Positions 36,093 through 44,077 of a DNA stretch of 64,000 nt are shown here, piece by piece. The stretch covers positions 1 through 64,000 of the forward strand of contig SHBR01000005.1 in assembly GCA_004212795.1 (NCBI GenBank), in the 5' to 3' direction. This DNA is from Candidatus Thioglobus sp. Lineage in GTDB: Bacteria; Pseudomonadota; Gammaproteobacteria; Arenicellales; UBA868. Each line of letters opens with the position of its first letter. Position 1 is the first letter of the stretch. The notes under the pieces were generated by a model that was not told where the DNA came from, did not search any database, and was given only the letters and a program-made list of their open reading frames with translations. The translations under genes and the position numbers were made by a program.

Positions 36093-38150
36093 TTGTCGCT
36101 CAAACGCCTCCTTCAACCCTCCAGCATCGCAGTCTTTGGTGGCCGCGAGGCGCACGAGGTTGTCCGTCAATGTCGTCGGATGGGGTTCTCAGGAGAGATT
36201 TGGCCTGTTCATCCCACTCGCGAAGTTATTGAGGGCTATCCCTGTTTTCGAAGGATTGATGAGTTGCCGCGGTCGCCAGATGCAAGTTTTATCGGGGTTA
36301 ATCGAAACCTGACGATAGAAATTGTTGAGCAGTTGAGCGCGCGGGGTGCAGGAGGAGCGGTCTGTTATGCCTCCGGGTTCAGTGAAGTTGATGACGGAAA
36401 ACAATTGAATGCAGCGTTGTTGAGTGCAGCGGGTTCAATGCCCTTTCTCGGTCCGAACTGTTATGGCGTGATCAATTATTTGGATGGTGCGTTACTTTGG
36501 CCTGATCAGCATGGGGGTAAACGAGTTGAGCGTGGAGTGGCTATTCTGAGTCAGAGTAGTAATATCGGCATCAATTTGACGATGCAGGCACGTGGCCTCC
36601 CCATCGCTTACCTGATTGCGCTTGGCAATCAGGCGCAGACAGATCTGGGCGATGCTTTGGATACGCTTTTGAGAGATGAACGGGTTAGCGCGATTGGCCT
36701 TTACATCGAAGGATTTAAGGATGTGCCGGTTCTTGAGAGAGTCACGCGTGTTGCCCGAGAACGAAAGATTCCGGTTGTTGCGCTTAAGTCTGGGGCCAGC
36801 GATCAAGGTGCGAAGATAGCGCAGTCCCATACGGCGGCAATGGCAGGTTCAGATGACGTCGCAGATGCGTTATTAAAGCGTTTAGGTATTGGTCGAGCTC
36901 ATGACCTCGATACCTTGATTGAGACGCTAAAAATTTTGCACGTTCATGGCCCTTTAGAAGGTGGCCGCTTGTGCTCAATGAGTTGCTCAGGCGGAGAAGC
37001 GTCTCTGATGGCTGATACGGCGATTGGCCGAAAGATTAATTTTCCTGAACTAACGGATCACCAGTACCAATCAATCGCAGCGACGGTACATCCTTTGGTT
37101 AGTGTGTCTAATCCGCTGGACTATCATACGTTTGCCTGGAATAAGGAAGAAGATCTTTTCAATACTTATAGCGCGATGCTCGAATGCCGCTTTGATCTCG
37201 CGATGCTTGTGCTGGATTTTCCGCGTGCTGATCGATGCAGTCTTGAGACCTGGGAGCCGGCAGTGAACGCGATCTGTAGGGCGGCTCAAAAAACCCAGAT
37301 GCCGACTGCTGTTTTGGCGAGCCTTCCCGAAAGCCTTCCTGAGGCGACTGCCTCTGACCTGATGTCAGCAAATATTGCTCCCTTGTGTGGTATTCGCCAA
37401 GCCCTTGATGCCGCAGAGATTGCGGCGGCGATCGGGGAGTTCTGGAAAAATCCGCCTAAAAGTGATTTGCTCCCTGGTCCGGTCACGAGTTCAGACGATG
37501 GAACTAAAAGACGTATTGACGAGTGGGAGGCCAAGCAGTTTTTGGCAAAGGCAGAAATCACTGTGCCGCAAGGCAAGAGATGTTCAGATCTCGAAGAATT
37601 ACTGGCTTTTGCTGAAACGATTGAATTTCCCATGGTACTGAAAGCGTGCAGCGCTGAATTAATCCATAAGAGCGATGTTGCAGCCGTTTATGTGGGTATT
37701 TCCGACTCTGACGAATTAGAAAATCGGGCGCTCGAGCTTTTTTCACGCTTTGAACTTCTCCTTGTTGAAGAAATGGTGGCGAGCGCTGTGTGTGAACTGA
37801 TCGTTGGAATCAATCAGGATCCTGTCATTGGGCCTTGGATGCTGGTGGGAAGTGGCGGCATCTATGCGGAGCTGCTAAAAGATCAACAGGTTGTATTATT
37901 GCCCGCCGATCGAAAGTCGCTCGAGGAGGCGGTTGACAATCTAAAGATTAGCCCGATTTTGAATGGCTATCGGTCCTCGAATCCGGCGGATTATGGAGCA
38001 GTTGTATCCACGCTAGAAAAGATTTCAAGTTATTGGGAGAACAATAAACATCAACTCGCTTCGCTGGAAATAAATCCGTTGCTCGCGCTACCTGAAGGTA
38101 AAGGTGCATGCGCTGTAGATGCAGTGATGCAATTTCAAAACGCTGGCTAA
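36093..38150 (+). CDS. NDP-forming acyl-CoA synthetase (Acs/Pat-type)
   Basis: About 685 residues. A CoA-binding domain opens with PSSIAVFGGR, followed by succinyl-CoA-ligase-like domains (LGPNCYGVIN, SQSSNIGI, QSHTAAMAG with the phospho-histidine) and a C-terminal ATP-grasp domain starting near KQFLAKAEI. It forms a CoA thioester with ADP and phosphate as products. The frame is open to 35994 inside the dehydrogenase, but the TTG at 36093 gives a normal start; no strong ribosome-binding site is seen. It probably activates the acid used by this cluster, in place of CaiC. Confidence 0.8.
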   Translation: MSLKRLLQPSSIAVFGGREAHEVVRQCRRMGFSGEIWPVHPTREVIEGYPCFRRIDELPRSPDASFIGVNRNLTIEIVEQLSARGAGGAVCYASGFSEVDDGKQLNAALLSAAGSMPFLGPNCYGVINYLDGALLWPDQHGGKRVERGVAILSQSSNIGINLTMQARGLPIAYLIALGNQAQTDLGDALDTLLRDERVSAIGLYIEGFKDVPVLERVTRVARERKIPVVALKSGASDQGAKIAQSHTAAMAGSDDVADALLKRLGIGRAHDLDTLIETLKILHVHGPLEGGRLCSMSCSGGEASLMADTAIGRKINFPELTDHQYQSIAATVHPLVSVSNPLDYHTFAWNKEEDLFNTYSAMLECRFDLAMLVLDFPRADRCSLETWEPAVNAICRAAQKTQMPTAVLASLPESLPEATASDLMSANIAPLCGIRQALDAAEIAAAIGEFWKNPPKSDLLPGPVTSSDDGTKRRIDEWEAKQFLAKAEITVPQGKRCSDLEELLAFAETIEFPMVLKACSAELIHKSDVAAVYVGISDSDELENRALELFSRFELLLVEEMVASAVCELIVGINQDPVIGPWMLVGSGGIYAELLKDQQVVLLPADRKSLEEAVDNLKISPILNGYRSSNPADYGAVVSTLEKISSYWENNKHQLASLEINPLLALPEGKGACAVDAVMQFQNAG

Positions 38151-38153
38151 CGC

Positions 38154-38828
38154 ATGTCTTTAAGTCAGAGCGTTCATGATGCGTCCGTAATGTCCCCGAC
38201 TGATGCAATCTCGGAATTCATGAATCCCGGTTGCCAACGACTGCTTGATATTGGGTGCGGTGCGGGCCATCTTAGTGATGACCTAGTGTCTGGGCGACGT
38301 ACGGTAGTCGCATTAGATCCTTTTGTTGTTCCAGGCGCGCCAGCGCTTCGAATTCAAGGTGATGCGGCGCCGTTGCCTGTGGTTGACGACATCTTCGATT
38401 CGGTTCTTTTTCATTGGTCTTTACATCATGTGCCTCAGGATCAAATGAGTCTGGCGCTTAGTGAGGCGGTTCGGGTGTTGACGCAAAACGGAGTTCTTTA
38501 TGTCGTCGAGCCAGAGCCCATCGGCTCTTGGCATGAGGTTTGCCAGTCATTCCATGATGAAACTGCAGTTCAAAACTCAGCGGCAGTTGAGGTTGATTTT
38601 CTCGTTGAGCGGTCTGCCGGGCGTCGTCGACGGGCCTATTATTTCTATGAAGATCACTTCGATCATTTTGATGAATGGGTTACTGAGTTAATGGAGATGC
38701 CGCATAACAATTACTGCGAGAAAGCGGTGCGATCAGAGCTCGTCAAGGATCAATTTGAGCGTTGTCGCGAAACCGATAAATATGTACTTCGGCAAAGAGT
38801 GCGTATGGATGAAATCAGGTGGGACTAA
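38154..38828 (+). CDS. Class I SAM-dependent methyltransferase
   Basis: 224 residues with the SAM motif LLDIGCGAGHLS near 29-40, an acidic end of beta-2 (VALDPF) and FHWSLHHV. The fold is Methyltransf_11 type. It lies three bases after the CoA synthetase, so it belongs to the operon. Whether it methylates or demethylates a small amine, a CoA ester or something else is not shown. Confidence 0.75.
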   Translation: MSLSQSVHDASVMSPTDAISEFMNPGCQRLLDIGCGAGHLSDDLVSGRRTVVALDPFVVPGAPALRIQGDAAPLPVVDDIFDSVLFHWSLHHVPQDQMSLALSEAVRVLTQNGVLYVVEPEPIGSWHEVCQSFHDETAVQNSAAVEVDFLVERSAGRRRRAYYFYEDHFDHFDEWVTELMEMPHNNYCEKAVRSELVKDQFERCRETDKYVLRQRVRMDEIRWD

Positions 38829-38863
38829 AATAATGCCGTTGTCCAGGAAAAAGGGGAATTACT

Positions 38864-39649
38864 GTGGATCAATCTAACGTCGTGACCAAACGGGTGGGCC
38901 TTGTTTTAGAGGTTATGCTCGATCGACCGAAAGCTAACGCAATCGATGTAGCAACCAGTCGAATGATGGGCCAGGTTTTCGCAGACTTTCGTGATGATCC
39001 TGACCTTCGGGTGGCAATTATCACTGGCGCAGGCGAGAAATTTTTCTGTCCGGGATGGGATCTCAAGGCAGCAGCTGAGGGAGAGGCTGTTGATAGTGAC
39101 TACGGCGTGGGGGGTTTTGGCGGCTTGCAGGAATTACCGAACCTTAACAAACCGGTGATTGCTGCCGTAAATGGGATATGTTGCGGCGGCGGCCTTGAGT
39201 GGGCGCTATCTGCGGATATGATCTTGGCGGCAGAGCATGCAACATTTGCATTACCAGAGATTAATTCAGGCACGATTGCAGATGCCGCTACGTTGAAATT
39301 GCCGAAGCGAATTCCCTATCATATTGCAATGGAACTTCTTTTTACGGGCAGATGGATGGATGCCGCCGAGGCCCATCACTGGGGATTTGTAAATGAAGTT
39401 GTGCCGGCGAACGAGTTGATGAGTCGAGCCCATGAACTCGCTGCGATGTTAGCCGAAGGTCCACCGCTTGTTTTTGCGGCAATCAAAGAAGTTGCAAGAG
39501 CCTCTGAGAATATGCGTTTTCAAGAGGCGCTTAACGACATTACTCAGCGTAAATTTCCAACCGTGGATACCCTTTATTCTAGTGAGGATCAAATTGAGGG
39601 TGCGACCGCGTTCGCCGAAAAGCGTAAGCCACAGTGGAAGGGTAGGTAA
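38864..39649 (+). CDS. Enoyl-CoA hydratase, carnitinyl-CoA dehydratase (CaiD)-like
   Basis: 261 residues, the length of E. coli CaiD. Shared with CaiD are LDRPKANAID, ITGAGEKFF.GWDLKAAAEGEA and the ending FAEKR.P.WKGR. The two crotonase glutamates are present at E112 (GGGLEW) and E132 (LPEINSG). CaiD interconverts carnitinyl-CoA and crotonobetainyl-CoA. The start is GTG behind AGGGGA. Other crotonases are less similar in these segments, but local changes (GICCGGG, TIADAAT) leave the substrate open. Confidence 0.8.
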   Translation: MDQSNVVTKRVGLVLEVMLDRPKANAIDVATSRMMGQVFADFRDDPDLRVAIITGAGEKFFCPGWDLKAAAEGEAVDSDYGVGGFGGLQELPNLNKPVIAAVNGICCGGGLEWALSADMILAAEHATFALPEINSGTIADAATLKLPKRIPYHIAMELLFTGRWMDAAEAHHWGFVNEVVPANELMSRAHELAAMLAEGPPLVFAAIKEVARASENMRFQEALNDITQRKFPTVDTLYSSEDQIEGATAFAEKRKPQWKGR

Positions 39650-39793
39650 TAATCCTGGACCTCAAGTCAATTGATCTGCTGTCGAGATTAGTTTTATACG
39701 TCAGAGTCAAGGCCTATATAAAACGGGTTATAGATTTGGCAGTATGCTTTTGGTCTAATTTTTTGAAGACGAGAAGTTATTTAAGGGGGTTTA

Positions 39794-40927
39794 ATGGAAG
39801 ACTGGTCGGTTATTTATAGAGTTTCCTTGCTCGGTTTTTTGGGCGCTATGATTTTTGGGGCAGTCGCGAGCAAAACCCATTTTTGTACCATGGGCTCGGT
39901 TAGTGACTGGATCAATATGGGATCAAAAGTTCGTTTTCGGGCTTGGGTGTTGGCTATGGGGATCGCAATTCTCGGGGCGCAAGCGATGATGCAAATGGGC
40001 CTGATTGATCTCAACGAAACAATCTATCGGGGTCCAAGCTTTGGGTGGGCTGGATTTTTAATAGGCGGCATTCTTTTCGGGATCGGGATGACTCTGGGCG
40101 GAGGTTGTGGTCAACGCACGCTCGTTCGCGTTGGCGGAGGCAATCTTAAATCTCTGGTTGTTCTAATTGTGATGGCAATTACGGCTTATGCAACGCTAAG
40201 GGGGATATTGGCGCCAGTGCGTATTGATGTGTTTGGGTCATTGGCAGTTGATCTTGCAATGCACGATATCAATGATCAGGGGATAGATACATTAATCACA
40301 CACTTGACCGGCCTTTCTTTGCAGATGGCTTCAGTAGCTGTAGCTGCGACTCTCGGTGTTGGCGCAATTATCTATGCGATTAAAGATGAAAGTTTCCGGC
40401 GAAGTTCCGACAATATTCTGGCGGGACTGACGATCGGGATTCTCGTGTGCGGGGCTTGGTACGTTACGGGTGTAATCGGCAATGATGATTTTGAGCCGGT
40501 ACCGCTTGAGGCCGTAACATTTATTGCCCCGTCCGCGAACTTTTTGAATTACATCATGACCTGGACCGGATCCGAGATCGGTTTTGGAATCGCTGTTGTC
40601 TTCGGAATGATTGCAGGTTCATTCATATACGCAGTTTTGACAGGAAATTTTCGAGTAGAAAGTTTCATCGCTGGGGGTGATATGCGAAATCACCTTGTTG
40701 GCGGTGTTTTGATGGGTTTTGGTGGCGTGCTTTCATTTGGCTGTACGATTGGCCAAGGGGTTTCCGGGATATCGACTTTGGCGCTGGGCTCGTTTTTGAC
40801 GCTGATCTCGATCATGCTTGGATCGGCGCTGACGATGAAAACGCAGTACTACATGCTGGATGATGGATTCTGGGTTTCTTTGCGGCAATCTTTAGTGGAC
40901 TTGAAACTTTGGCCTCAAAATTCTTAA
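39794..40927 (+). CDS. YeeE/YedE-family sulfur (thiosulfate) transporter
   Basis: 377 residues with about nine or ten transmembrane helices. The conserved cysteine motifs of the family occur at THFCTMG (about 28-34), GGGCGQRTLVRVG and SFGCTIGQGVSG. YeeE (TsuA) relays thiosulfate through such cysteines across the inner membrane. The full-length fused form is present and not the split PmpA/B pair. The ribosome-binding site is AAGGGGG. There is no TusA-like gene next to it, so the sulfur species carried is not certain. Confidence 0.85.
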   Translation: MEDWSVIYRVSLLGFLGAMIFGAVASKTHFCTMGSVSDWINMGSKVRFRAWVLAMGIAILGAQAMMQMGLIDLNETIYRGPSFGWAGFLIGGILFGIGMTLGGGCGQRTLVRVGGGNLKSLVVLIVMAITAYATLRGILAPVRIDVFGSLAVDLAMHDINDQGIDTLITHLTGLSLQMASVAVAATLGVGAIIYAIKDESFRRSSDNILAGLTIGILVCGAWYVTGVIGNDDFEPVPLEAVTFIAPSANFLNYIMTWTGSEIGFGIAVVFGMIAGSFIYAVLTGNFRVESFIAGGDMRNHLVGGVLMGFGGVLSFGCTIGQGVSGISTLALGSFLTLISIMLGSALTMKTQYYMLDDGFWVSLRQSLVDLKLWPQNS

Positions 40928-40981
40928 ACCCGTATGTGAGAAAAGAGTGAATGGACAAGCGCCATTAGACTCTTGAGCGGT

Positions 40982-40987
40982 TATAAT
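40982..40987 (+). promoter_or_regulatory. -10 box of the tRNA-Lys gene
   Basis: A perfect TATAAT followed by the G+C-rich GCGCGACGAG, a discriminator typical of stable-RNA promoters, 14 bases before the mature tRNA. I could not find a good -35 at the right spacing. Confidence 0.6.
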
Positions 40988-41001
40988 GCGCGACGAGTTT
41001 T

Positions 41002-41077
41002 GGGGCGTTAGCTCAGTTGGTAGAGCATCTGACTTTTAATCAGGTGGTCGCAGGTTCGATCCCTGCACGCCCCACCA
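41002..41077 (+). tRNA. tRNA-Lys (anticodon UUU)
   Basis: 76 nt including the encoded CCA. Acceptor GGGGCGT pairs with ACGCCCC; the D loop is AGCTCAGTTGGTAGAG; the anticodon loop CTTTTAA holds TTT; the T arm is GCAGGTTCGATCCCTGC. The last 52 bases are repeated exactly at 42613-42664, which makes this the intact copy at a likely integration site. Confidence 0.97.
41026..41077 (+). repeat. 52-bp direct repeat, left copy (attL-like, within tRNA-Lys)
   Basis: Covers the tRNA from the start of the anticodon arm to CCA. It is identical, base by base, to 42613-42664. Integrases of the tyrosine family commonly use the 3-prime half of a tRNA gene as attB, leaving the gene intact at one end. Confidence 0.85.
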
Positions 41078-41079
41078 AA

Positions 41080-41106
41080 TTTCAAACACTTACAGGTGTT
41101 TTGAAA
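41080..41106. repeat. Hairpin just inside the left end of the element
   Basis: TTTCAAACAC (41080-41089) and GTGTTTTGAAA (41096-41106) pair over 10 bp with one bulged base and a 6-nt loop. No T run follows. It lies three bases past the tRNA CCA and could be part of the old attachment core or of the end of tRNA transcription. Confidence 0.4.
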
Positions 41107-41228
41107 ATGACTGTGCGCCATTCAATAGCGGTTTCTCGTTTTTTGGGTTAATTTAGAGACCTATGAAGAAAATTCTGAAATACTCCTAAGTTCTTCCTTG
41201 TCGGCAAGTTGATTTAATAATTTCATCC

Positions 41229-42224
41229 ATGCGTAAGAATATGATTAGTCGATTAACTAAAAGTGTTTTCAGTTCAGCGCCGCCGAGATTGCAGAAATGG
41301 ATGCTGAATCGATTTATCTACCGCAAAACAATCGAAAGAAAAAAGATTTCCCCGGGCCAGACCCCATTGTTCGATACCGTATTCTTTGAGGTGCGCACTA
41401 GGTGTAATGGCCACTGCAAATTTTGCTTGGCATCAGTGGGCACCGACCCTCGTAACGATATAAGCATGTCTTATGAATTGTTTGATAAGGTTCTTATCGA
41501 TTTGGCTGACTTAGGTTTCGAAGGGCGGATTGCGTTCCATAATAATAGCGAGCCACTTCTCTTTAAACAGTTGCCGGACTTTGTGGCCCGAGCGAAAGAA
41601 TGTCTCCCAAGGTGCTACATTCAGATTCTCACCAACGGTCGCGCGCTTACTTTGTCGCGAACGGAGCAATTGCTAAAAGCCGGGGTAGATCAAATATCGG
41701 TTAACGTTTATCGAAGGAACGAACGGGAGTCAATCCCACGAGTATTACATGACATTCGATCTAAACTCCTGGAACCCGCGTTTGAGGAGAATCAACTCGA
41801 AGTCTTAGGCCTTGGGCGTGAGCAATCTCCCGATAAACCAAAGTTTAGTTTTGTTGTTTCTCAGCGGTTGGAAAATGAACTTCTCGACAGTCGAGCAGGC
41901 ACGGCGCCAAACAAGCCTCAGCCAGCGCCGTTAGAAAGAGGATTTTGCCAGTATCCATTCACACAATTTATTGTATCGGCAGATGGTCAGGTTGCTGGTT
42001 GTTGTAATGATGTTTTATTTGAGCTGCCGATGGGGAATATGAAGAACTCCACGGTTTCGGAAATTTGGTTCGGGAAAGAATTTTCCAAATTAAGAGGGGA
42101 TCTTCTGGCAGGTGATCGAAGTGGTGTAAGAACCTGTCGCCAGTGTGATTTTATTGGCGTAAAAAAGGCGCCTGGTAGCGTTATATCTAAACTCGTGTTT
42201 GCTGGTCTAAGAGACCGCGGTTAA
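41229..42224 (+). CDS. Radical SAM/SPASM-domain protein
   Basis: 331 residues. The radical SAM cluster ligands are C59, C63 and C66 (CNGHCKFC). A SPASM-type C-terminal domain has C240, C258, C259, C303 and C306, enough for one or two auxiliary [4Fe-4S] clusters. Such enzymes modify ribosomal peptides, proteins or small molecules by radical chemistry. No precursor peptide or transporter is visible beside it. It is the only complete gene between the two copies of the tRNA-Lys 3-prime end, so it probably arrived by transfer. No substrate can be named. Confidence 0.85.
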   Translation: MRKNMISRLTKSVFSSAPPRLQKWMLNRFIYRKTIERKKISPGQTPLFDTVFFEVRTRCNGHCKFCLASVGTDPRNDISMSYELFDKVLIDLADLGFEGRIAFHNNSEPLLFKQLPDFVARAKECLPRCYIQILTNGRALTLSRTEQLLKAGVDQISVNVYRRNERESIPRVLHDIRSKLLEPAFEENQLEVLGLGREQSPDKPKFSFVVSQRLENELLDSRAGTAPNKPQPAPLERGFCQYPFTQFIVSADGQVAGCCNDVLFELPMGNMKNSTVSEIWFGKEFSKLRGDLLAGDRSGVRTCRQCDFIGVKKAPGSVISKLVFAGLRDRG

Positions 42225-42237
42225 ACCCAGATCGTAG

Positions 42238-42522
42238 CCAGGTATAGCTGGAGGGAGCAGTCCCTCGCAAGATATACCAGCAAAAAAGATAAGTACCTTC
42301 AGGCTTCCAAATTCTGCTTCTCAACATCTATTAAGCAAATTCGTCCGTCGGGAAAGTTGGAGAAAAGATAGGCGTAGGAACCTTAATGGCTCCCAAGATG
42401 AGTTGGAGACTGCATCAAAAACGTTAGGCCATGCATCTACCGCAACCACCAAGAAGTTCTACCGCAGTAATGTCACCAACGTCACTCCAATAATCCGCCA
42501 AATAAATCCAAAGAACTCCTGA
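42238..42522 (+). pseudogene. Remnant of a tyrosine recombinase (integrase C terminus)
   Basis: An open frame of 94 codons with no start codon near its 5-prime end, bounded upstream by TAG at 42235 and ending in TGA at 42520-42522. It holds LGHASTATTKKFYR near the end, which matches the LGHxSxxTT...Y catalytic-tyrosine segment of phage-type integrases, preceded by an arginine-rich stretch. The catalytic R-K-H parts of the N-terminal half are missing. Its place 90 bases from the right-hand repeat is where an integrase gene is expected. This is a decayed gene, not a working enzyme. Confidence 0.6.
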
Positions 42523-42612
42523 GACTCGGGAGAAAGTTGCTGTAAACTTCCAGAAGTTTGGCAAAGCGTATTTGTATTCGCTCTTTAATAATAGAGTTAT
42601 GGTGAGTTAGGC

Positions 42613-42664
42613 CATCTGACTTTTAATCAGGTGGTCGCAGGTTCGATCCCTGCACGCCCCACCA
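42613..42664 (+). repeat. 52-bp direct repeat, right copy (attR-like partial tRNA-Lys)
   Basis: An exact copy of tRNA-Lys bases from the anticodon arm to CCA. Upstream of it only traces of a tRNA D arm (GAGTTAGGC) can be seen, so it is not a working tRNA gene. It marks the right border of the element. Confidence 0.85.
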
Positions 42665-42692
42665 TTTTCTGAAAAGAAAAGTGGCCTTTTTG
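42662..42692 (+). terminator. Intrinsic terminator next to the right repeat
   Basis: CCATTTTC (42662-42669) pairs with GAAAAGTGG (42676-42684) with one bulge, followed by CCTTTTTG. The stem starts in the CCA of the partial tRNA. It looks like the original tRNA-Lys terminator, now separated from the intact gene by the element. Confidence 0.55.
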
Positions 42693-42799
42693 TCTTTTCA
42701 AAAATTGCGCTCCCTGTTGAGAAGACATTGTCATTCCTATAGCGTTTTAGCTCTCATTTACCCACTTGGATAAATCGTTTTTTGAATGATTCACAAGCA

Positions 42800-43159
42800 A
42801 TGTCTGATGCCTCCGATTCATTGAGTTCGCTTCTTTTAGATCATTCAGATCCGATCGAGGCAGTGAGCGCGGGTGTTATCGCACACATGAATGAGGATCA
42901 TTCTGATGCGAATCTTGACTATGCCCATGGCCTTGGTGCCTGTCCAGAGGCCACATCAGCGATACTCCTTAAGATTAATCGGTTGGGGATTGTTCTGCAG
43001 GCAACGACTTCGGATGAAGTCAAAACGATTCCCGTTAAATTTCCAGAGCCGCTGGAATCGCAGGATCAAATACGACCCGCGTTGATCAATCTTCTGACCG
43101 AGGCGCGAAAGTCTCTCAAATCGATAAATCGATTCTCCAATCAGGAAACATCAGCATGA
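42800..43159 (+). CDS. DUF2470-domain protein
   Basis: About 119 residues. AHMNEDHSDANLDYAH and the following beta strands (LLKINRLGIVLQ) match the DUF2470 domain, normally the C-terminal half of HugZ-like heme-iron utilization proteins. Here the split-barrel flavin-like half is missing, so it is a stand-alone domain. A TTG at 42782 could also be the start. Its end overlaps the pirin ATG by four bases. Confidence 0.75.
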   Translation: MSDASDSLSSLLLDHSDPIEAVSAGVIAHMNEDHSDANLDYAHGLGACPEATSAILLKINRLGIVLQATTSDEVKTIPVKFPEPLESQDQIRPALINLLTEARKSLKSINRFSNQETSA

Positions 43160-44043
43160 ATGATATGGTGCGCGAATGTGCAGACGTGAATCATGAGTTG
43201 ATTGATCGTCCGATAGATCGGATTCTGGACGGCCAACCCACGTCGGACGGGGCGGGCGTTCGCCTGACCCGATATATTGGATCGCAATTGCTGTCCGAGC
43301 TTGATCCATTTTTGTTGCTCGATTTTTTTGAGTCGGATAATCCGGATGACTACATCGCGGGCTTTCCGTCCCACCCGCATCGTGGATTTGAAACCGTAAC
43401 TTACCTCCTTGCGGGGAAGATGCGTCATGGTGATAGTGCCGGTCATAGTGGCGTAATTGAAGCAGGCGGTATTCAGTGGATGACGGCGGGGCGTGGCATT
43501 ATTCACTCAGAAATGCCGGAGCAGGAAAACGGTCGATTGGCCGGGTTTCAGCTTTGGGTGAATTTGCCTTCGCAAAAGAAACTCTGCGAGCCGGCGTATC
43601 ATGAGTATCACAAAGAAGAGATTCCCGTTGAAAGCCGGTTATCGGGCGCCGAAGTCCGTGTGATTGCCGGTATGACTTCAGAAGGAACGAAAGGGCCTGT
43701 CAGCGATGTTGTCACGAGTCCGTTATATCTTGATATTGATCTTCCTGCGAATACGGGTTTTGAGGAGGCGACGCCACAGGGGCATAGTTGTTTTGTGTTT
43801 GTGATCGATGGGGCGCTGGAAGTTTTGGATTGCGATAGTCGTGAGACTGTGGGCGCTCGCCAGCTCGCGGTTTTCGGTGTTGGTAGCCGGGTCCGTATGA
43901 ATGCGGGAGCGACCGGGGCCAGACTCCTGCTTGTTTGCGCTCAAGCTTTACATGAGCCGGTTGCCCGCTACGGACCTTTTGTGATGAATACCCGGGAAGA
44001 GATAGAGCAAGCGGTCGAAGATTTCAATTCTGGTCAATTCTAG
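43156..44043 (+). CDS. Pirin family protein
   Basis: 295 residues, a double cupin. The metal site motif HPHRGFETVTYLL followed by HGDSAGHSG and a glutamate (IHSEMPE) is complete in the N-terminal cupin. Bacterial pirins act as quercetinase-like dioxygenases or as redox-linked regulators. The ATGA overlap suggests co-expression with the DUF2470 gene. Confidence 0.9.
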   Translation: MNDMVRECADVNHELIDRPIDRILDGQPTSDGAGVRLTRYIGSQLLSELDPFLLLDFFESDNPDDYIAGFPSHPHRGFETVTYLLAGKMRHGDSAGHSGVIEAGGIQWMTAGRGIIHSEMPEQENGRLAGFQLWVNLPSQKKLCEPAYHEYHKEEIPVESRLSGAEVRVIAGMTSEGTKGPVSDVVTSPLYLDIDLPANTGFEEATPQGHSCFVFVIDGALEVLDCDSRETVGARQLAVFGVGSRVRMNAGATGARLLLVCAQALHEPVARYGPFVMNTREEIEQAVEDFNSGQF

Positions 44044-44077
44044 AGGCTCTCATTGCCCGTTTTAATTCGGAATTAAA

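Noticed and set aside
42601-42664. A second complete tRNA-Lys gene
   Set aside because: Only the part from the anticodon arm to CCA is present; the acceptor 5-prime strand and most of the D arm are absent.
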